From Solirubrobacterales bacterium (GTDB taxonomy: Bacteria; Actinomycetota; Thermoleophilia; Solirubrobacterales; Solirubrobacteraceae): a DNA stretch of 64,000 bases. The stretch is taken from positions 23,866-87,865 of the forward strand of contig QHBW01000024.1 in the NCBI GenBank assembly GCA_003244205.1, read 5' to 3'. Under the pieces are notes generated by a model. That model searched no databases. It saw only the letters and a list, made by a program, of their open reading frames with translations, and was not told the DNA's origin. The translations under genes were made by a program, and so were the position numbers. Below are positions 62,358 to 64,000 of the stretch, one piece after another; the stretch's first letter is position 1, and each line of letters opens with the position of its first letter.

Positions 62358-63758
62358 TCACAGCCGATACGCAGCGGTTAGCTCGCCCACCGACTGGAGC
62401 TCATCCAAGCGGTCGATGAGATTCCGAATCTGCTCGGCGCGGTCTGCGCCGAGCAGAGGAGTGGCCAAGGTGGTGAACTTGGCCGCGACGCGCTCACGCT
62501 GATGCGCGAGCTCGGTCGCGGGAGCGCTGGTGTTAGCCGTCGCCTCGTAGCGCTGGCCAGCTCGCGTTGCGATACGCAGCCTCGCCACCCCCGGCGTGTG
62601 ATCGCCGATGGCTATCACGCGCACACGCTTGCGAAGCTCGACAAGCTCGGGCGCCGCCATGCGCGCATCGGAGTAGCTGAGGGGGTTGGCGGTATCGTCG
62701 CCCAGGAGCGCCATTGCGATGAGGGTGCGTACGCTGAACTTGCCCTCGAGCCCGGTTCGCGGCTCGGCGATGTCGGCGGCGGCGATCACCTCGTTTGAGA
62801 CCTCGACTTCGATGTCCGTCACGTCCGCGGGCGACAAACCGGGGCGGTCGCGTAGCTCCAGGGCGCAGTCGATCGCCGCGTGAGCCCAGTAGCAGGCCGC
62901 GTGATACTTGAACAGGGTGTCCCGGATCAGGTAGCGCTGCGAAAGCGCGTCAAGCACTCTGACGTCTGCGAGCTCCTGCGCGTGGGTCGCCGCAAATCCC
63001 TGATCTGCCTCGATTATGTCCGGCCTGCAGGTGAACCCACGCATGGCGAGCGTGGCGGCGAGCAGCCCGTTCATCGCGGCCTTGCCCGCATGGAGTGGCT
63101 TGCCCATCGTGCCGAAGACCGCGTTGAGCCCGGCGGCCTGTGTGCCGGCAAGCCCGAACGCCCGCAGCCACCCCTCTTCGCCCAGATCGAGCAGGCTGGC
63201 GCACGCCGCCGCCGCCCCGAAGGTGCCCAGCGTACCGGTTGCATGCCAGCCGAGCTCATAGTGACTCGGGTTGACCAGTAGCCCAAGGCGGCACTCCACC
63301 TCCACGCCCGCCACGAGCGCCGCCACTAGCTCAGCGCCGCTTGCCCGCAGGCGCTCACCGAGAGCCAGCGCGGCGGCGGCGACCGACGCGGTCGGGTGCC
63401 CGCTCATCGCGAAATGCATGTCGTCGAAGTCCAGTGCATGGGCTGCGGCGCCGTTGACCAGCGCGGCAACCGGGGCCGTGGCGCAACCCGAACGACCCAC
63501 GAGAGTGGCCTCTCCCACGGGGTTATCACCTGTGAGCTCGTCGGTGAGCATCACGGTGAGCGGCTCCGAGGCGCCCGCGAGCGCGACGCCGAGCCAGTCG
63601 AGCAGACACTGCTTGGCGACGGCCGAGGGCTCCTGCGGAACAACGCGCGTCAGGTCGCGCGCTGCTTGGACCACCGCCAGAGTAGCCCCCGCGGGCAGGG
63701 AGACCTCGTCTGGCACCTGCGCGTCAGCCGCCGAGGTAGGCGCGCTTGAGTTGGTCAT
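62358..63758 (-). CDS. MmgE/PrpD family protein (2-methylcitrate dehydratase-like)
   Basis: 466 residues from ATG 63758. MmgE/PrpD features: CLLDWLGVALAGA, AHALDFDDMHFAMSGHPTAS, GTLGTFGAAAACASLL, NAVFGTMGKPLHAGKAAMNG and YHAACYWAHAAIDCALELR. Family members dehydrate 2-methylcitrate or decarboxylate/isomerise aconitate-like acids. No prpB, prpC or citrate-synthase gene is seen; the neighbour upstream is a branched-chain ABC ATPase, which suggests an organic-acid catabolic operon. The start is uncertain (ATG 63773, ATG 63758, or GTG near 63722); the chosen start overlaps livF by 35 nt. Confidence 0.85.
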   Translation of the reverse strand: MTNSSAPTSAADAQVPDEVSLPAGATLAVVQAARDLTRVVPQEPSAVAKQCLLDWLGVALAGASEPLTVMLTDELTGDNPVGEATLVGRSGCATAPVAALVNGAAAHALDFDDMHFAMSGHPTASVAAAALALGERLRASGAELVAALVAGVEVECRLGLLVNPSHYELGWHATGTLGTFGAAAACASLLDLGEEGWLRAFGLAGTQAAGLNAVFGTMGKPLHAGKAAMNGLLAATLAMRGFTCRPDIIEADQGFAATHAQELADVRVLDALSQRYLIRDTLFKYHAACYWAHAAIDCALELRDRPGLSPADVTDIEVEVSNEVIAAADIAEPRTGLEGKFSVRTLIAMALLGDDTANPLSYSDARMAAPELVELRKRVRVIAIGDHTPGVARLRIATRAGQRYEATANTSAPATELAHQRERVAAKFTTLATPLLGADRAEQIRNLIDRLDELQSVGELTAAYRL

Positions 63759-64000
63759 CTCCCATGACCTCATCGGGTCGGCCCTTGTGGTCGACGCTGC
63801 CGTTGGCCAGGACGTAGGCATAGTCGGCGATCCGCAATGCCATGCTCTTCTGCTCCACCAGCACTACTGTCGTACCCCGCTCGCGGATCCCGGCGACGCT
63901 GTTGAAGAGATCGGCGGTCAGCCGCGGGGAGAGGCCCAGACTCGGCTCGTCGAGCAGCAGCAGCCGGGGATGGGTCATCAACGCACGGGCAATTGCGAGC
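63724..64000 (-). CDS. livF: Branched-chain amino acid/organic acid ABC transporter ATPase, C-terminal part
   Basis: Runs off the right edge; the last 91 codons are visible. Contains LAIARALMTHPRLLLLDEPS with LGLSP (end of the signature helix and Walker B), and VVLVEQKSMALRIADYAYVL, where VEQ replaces the usual H-loop as in LivF, then GRPDEVMGDDQLKRAYLGG at the C-terminus, the typical LivF ending. Substrate cannot be told; the class carries branched-chain amino acids, amides or other small organic acids. Confidence 0.9.
   Translation of the reverse strand, partial: LAIARALMTHPRLLLLDEPSLGLSPRLTADLFNSVAGIRERGTTVVLVEQKSMALRIADYAYVLANGSVDHKGRPDEVMGDDQLKRAYLGG

Overview
This is a high-GC (roughly 70%) chromosomal window with tightly packed genes and many 1-8 nt start/stop overlaps. 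Gene content and order point to a Gram-positive actinobacterium of a deep-branching lineage, most likely Thermoleophilia (Solirubrobacterales-like). The pointers are a dcw division cluster without ftsA, a meso-diaminopimelate-type MurE, split two-subunit glycine decarboxylase, a three-gene transhydrogenase, a cmk-der pair, and a DUF3352 protein. The taxonomic call is an inference. I saw no tRNA, rRNA, CRISPR array, insertion sequence or prophage.

Positions 1-8800 (minus strand): a run rluB-like, aroH, hisC, DAHP synthase, aroA, cmk, der, metK, priA (cut by the window edge). Between hisC and DAHP synthase lies a 36-codon open frame rich in Phe/Trp/Tyr, with its own promoter and followed by alternative hairpins. 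It looks like an aromatic-amino-acid attenuator. rlmN (8863-9879) is the only plus-strand gene in the first 33 kb.

Positions 9970-33080 (minus strand): the dcw cluster mraZ-rsmH-ftsL-ftsI-murE-murF-mraY-murD-ftsW-murG-murC-murB-ftsQ-ftsZ. It runs with only a 27-nt gap into gcvT-gcvH-gcvPA-gcvPB, then trpS, scpA and scpB. Two tandem promoters with MraZ-type TGGGN boxes lie upstream of mraZ, and a separate good promoter precedes ftsZ.

Positions 33270-45730 are mixed: a DUF3352-type exported protein, a TlpA-like thioredoxin, a shortened Rho-like protein, dihydropteroate synthase overlapped by an exported propeller-like protein gene, a NodB-type deacetylase, glycerol-3-phosphate dehydrogenase, three small unknown proteins and a DUF72 protein.

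Positions 45748-56531 hold the most interesting locus. A cobalamin riboswitch precedes two exported DUF4430 (transcobalamin beta-domain-like) proteins, EcfT, a double-ATPase EcfA, and an ECF S-component fused to a squalene-cyclase/transcobalamin-type alpha-toroid. Transhydrogenase pntAA-pntAB-pntB follows without a gap. A PduO-type ATP:cob(I)alamin adenosyltransferase is divergent on the other side of the riboswitch. Together they look like a vitamin B12 capture, import and activation system in which the two halves of the animal intrinsic factor/transcobalamin fold are spread over three cell-surface proteins.

Positions 56528-64000: an alpha/beta hydrolase, a PAP2 phosphatase, glutamate decarboxylase, a GT39-like membrane glycosyltransferase, an unknown protein, a CBS-pair protein, an MmgE/PrpD protein and the 3' end of livF.
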